DNA of 64,000 nt. It comes from Amphritea atlantica. Its GTDB lineage: Bacteria; Pseudomonadota; Gammaproteobacteria; Pseudomonadales; Balneatricaceae. Below the pieces are notes generated by a model. That model ran no database searches, was not told where the DNA came from, and was given only the letters and a program-made list of their open reading frames with translations. The stretch lies in contig NZ_FOGB01000014.1 of assembly GCF_900111095.1 (NCBI RefSeq), positions 1-64,000 on the forward strand. The letters run 5' to 3'. Below, piece by piece: positions 62,294 to 64,000 of the stretch (position 1 is its first letter; each line of letters begins with the position of its first letter). The translations under genes were made by a program, and so were the position numbers.

Positions 62294-63952
62294 TCAGGCC
62301 GCCTGAACCGTTTCAATACCGGTTCGGCTGAAAGCGGTCAGCATCGCCTGCAATGCAGCGGCGGAAGTATCTTCTGCCACGGCGACCGCGCAATACTCCT
62401 CACCATTGATCTGAACCGCTATCGACGCCTGCGCATTGGCATCGGTTCCGCCACTGAGGGCATGCTGATCGAAGTGAATCACCTCGATACTGCAACCATA
62501 TTGGGTTGTCAGGGCAGCGCACAGTGCCTCCAGTGCACCCGCCCCCTCTCCGGACATCTGCTGCTCACCGATTTTGAAGCTGGCACTGACACGGTGCCCC
62601 TCGGTATGCAGATCATAGTCATGCAACTGCCACGCTTCAGACACCGAGATAAAGTGTTCATCAAACAGACGCTTGATATTGGTCGGTGAAACCTCAACCC
62701 CGCTCTGCTCTGCCGCCCCCTGCACCACCCGGCTCAATGGAAAGTGCATCCATTTTGGCAGGCTGATGTCATAATCGCGTTCCAGTACCAGCGCCACTCC
62801 GCCTTTACCGCTCTGGGAGTTAATGCGCACTACCGCCTCATATTCCCGACCTATATCCCGGGGATCGATCGGCAGATAGGCCACATCCCAGTGCTGTTTT
62901 TTATGTTCGGTGTGGTAGTTAACCGATTTGCGGATCGCATCCTGATGACTGCCAGAAAACGCGGTATACACCAGCTCTCCCGCCCAGGGATGCCGCACCC
63001 CCACCGGAATACCTGTACAGCTTTCCACCACCTCGTTGATCTCCATAATGTCGGAGAAATCCAGCTTTGGATCAACGCCCTGGGAGTAAAGATTCATCCC
63101 CATGGTAATCACATCCATATTACCGGTGCGTTCACCGTTCCCCATCAAAGTGCCTTCAATACGGTCAGCACCGGCCAGCACACCCAATTCTGCGGCGGCA
63201 ACCGCACAGCCCCGGTCATTATGGGTATGCAGACTAATACGGACATATTTGCGGTTAACCAGATGACGGCAGAAATACTCAACCTGATCGGCAAAGCGGT
63301 TCGGGGTAGACATCTCTACAGTGGCTGGCAGGTTGATAATAATGTCGCGTCCACTTTCCGGTTGCCACTGTTCGATCACCGCATCACAGACCTCAATGGC
63401 GTAATCCATCTCAGTGCCACTAAAACTTTCCGGGGAGTACTGGAACGACCACTCCGTATCGGGATGCTGCTGGGCATACTGCTGCACCCACTTAGCCCCC
63501 TGCACCGCAATCGCCTTAATCCCCTCACGGGACTGACCAAATACCTGCTCCCGCTGTACGGTAGAGGTGGAGTTATACACATGGATGACCGCTTTTTTCA
63601 CCCCTGACATCGCTTCATAAGTGCGTTTAATCAGCTCTTCACGGGCCTGGGTCAATACCTGAATGGTGACATCATCAGGAATCCGCTGCTCATCCACCAG
63701 CTTACGAACAAAATCAAAATCGGGTTTAGAGGCTGAAGGAAAGCCCACTTCAATCTCTTTAAAGCCCAGTTTAACCAGCAGCTCGAATAGTCGCGTTTTC
63801 TGCTCAACACTCATCGGATTCACCAGCGCCTGATTGCCGTCCCGAAGATCTACACTGCACCAGTCGGGCGCCTGTGTTAGGGTCTTGTCTGGCCAGGTAC
63901 GGTCGGTCAAACGGATCGGTTCAAATGCACTGTATTTTCGATAGTCGAACAT
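62294..63952 (-). CDS. leuA: 2-isopropylmalate synthase
   Basis: A 552-residue enzyme that condenses acetyl-CoA with 2-oxoisovalerate, the first committed step of leucine synthesis. The barrel signature is WCSVDLRDGNQALVNPM, metal-binding histidines are in ISLHTHNDRGCAVAA, and GTLMGNGERTGNMDV follows. The C-terminal regulatory dimer domain (about 430-550) binds leucine for feedback inhibition. It is of the longer Pseudomonas type. It is a paralogue of NifV (12462-13628) in the same window. The 48 bases upstream to the window end show no complete promoter. Confidence 0.95.
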   Translation of the reverse strand: MFDYRKYSAFEPIRLTDRTWPDKTLTQAPDWCSVDLRDGNQALVNPMSVEQKTRLFELLVKLGFKEIEVGFPSASKPDFDFVRKLVDEQRIPDDVTIQVLTQAREELIKRTYEAMSGVKKAVIHVYNSTSTVQREQVFGQSREGIKAIAVQGAKWVQQYAQQHPDTEWSFQYSPESFSGTEMDYAIEVCDAVIEQWQPESGRDIIINLPATVEMSTPNRFADQVEYFCRHLVNRKYVRISLHTHNDRGCAVAAAELGVLAGADRIEGTLMGNGERTGNMDVITMGMNLYSQGVDPKLDFSDIMEINEVVESCTGIPVGVRHPWAGELVYTAFSGSHQDAIRKSVNYHTEHKKQHWDVAYLPIDPRDIGREYEAVVRINSQSGKGGVALVLERDYDISLPKWMHFPLSRVVQGAAEQSGVEVSPTNIKRLFDEHFISVSEAWQLHDYDLHTEGHRVSASFKIGEQQMSGEGAGALEALCAALTTQYGCSIEVIHFDQHALSGGTDANAQASIAVQINGEEYCAVAVAEDTSAAALQAMLTAFSRTGIETVQAA

Positions 63953-64000
63953 AGCGTGTTCCTGCTGGGTATCTGCCGGTGGCAGTTCTCTGATTTATAA

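Noticed and set aside
62744-63607. 287-aa plus-strand ORF inside leuA
   Set aside because: It is fully antisense to conserved leuA, with no start-site signal or domain.

Overview
The window looks like chromosomal DNA of a nitrogen-fixing, probably marine, gammaproteobacterium of the Oceanospirillales type. RluF, RapA, YbiT, ClpX, RecR, DnaX and the other housekeeping proteins are recognisably gammaproteobacterial, and the nif gene order follows the Azotobacter/Pseudomonas stutzeri pattern. The species assignment is inference; no rRNA or tRNA gene is present.

Positions 1-17532 form a nitrogen-fixation region. On the plus strand lie nifF (flavodoxin), a clpP paralogue and two small ORFs. On the minus strand lies nifV-cysE-TPR gene-nifW-nifZ-nifM-clpX. 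A block of about 5.4 kb without recognisable nif genes separates the two halves (benE and its regulator, dodecin, rluF, small hypotheticals). Beyond nifV lie a lone Fe-S protein and the divergent draG/draT pair that would reversibly ADP-ribosylate dinitrogenase reductase. Three sigma-54 -24/-12 promoters, each with a TGT-N10-ACA NifA site 92-107 bp away, precede nifF, nifV and the Fe-S gene. They tie that orphan gene to the nif regulon.

Positions 17533-20280 are a small integron-type cassette array without an integrase (a CALIN): three AT-rich ORFs of unknown function separated by attC-like sites, plus a GNAT acetyltransferase, all on the minus strand.

Positions 20666-34247 carry a chemoreceptor with a C-terminal Cache-like domain, aminopeptidase and FKBP genes, prc, rpsA, ycgN-ycgL-rnd and recR-ybaB-dnaX. 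Positions 34248-37286 hold a small ORF, an HDOD-GAF protein and the 4.5S (SRP) RNA gene. The SRP gene is followed by four degenerate tandem copies of its own 3' half with a period of about 160 bp.

Positions 37287-49408 contain DUF3422, a retropepsin-like protease, a candidate structured RNA ahead of a 109-aa ORF, a potassium channel, a VOC/MarR pair, a degenerate GGDEF protein, a hydrolase-OsmC fusion, slyD, a GreA-like factor, ybiT and a PA2779/PA2778 pair. Positions 49471-64000 hold a large SBP-PAS-GGDEF-EAL protein, a cytochrome c, two DEAD-box helicases flanking rapA, an MFS transporter, a nitrilase and leuA. Arrays of short hairpins with three-base loops joined by CTAG-containing linkers occur near position 1 and again near 44.8 kb.
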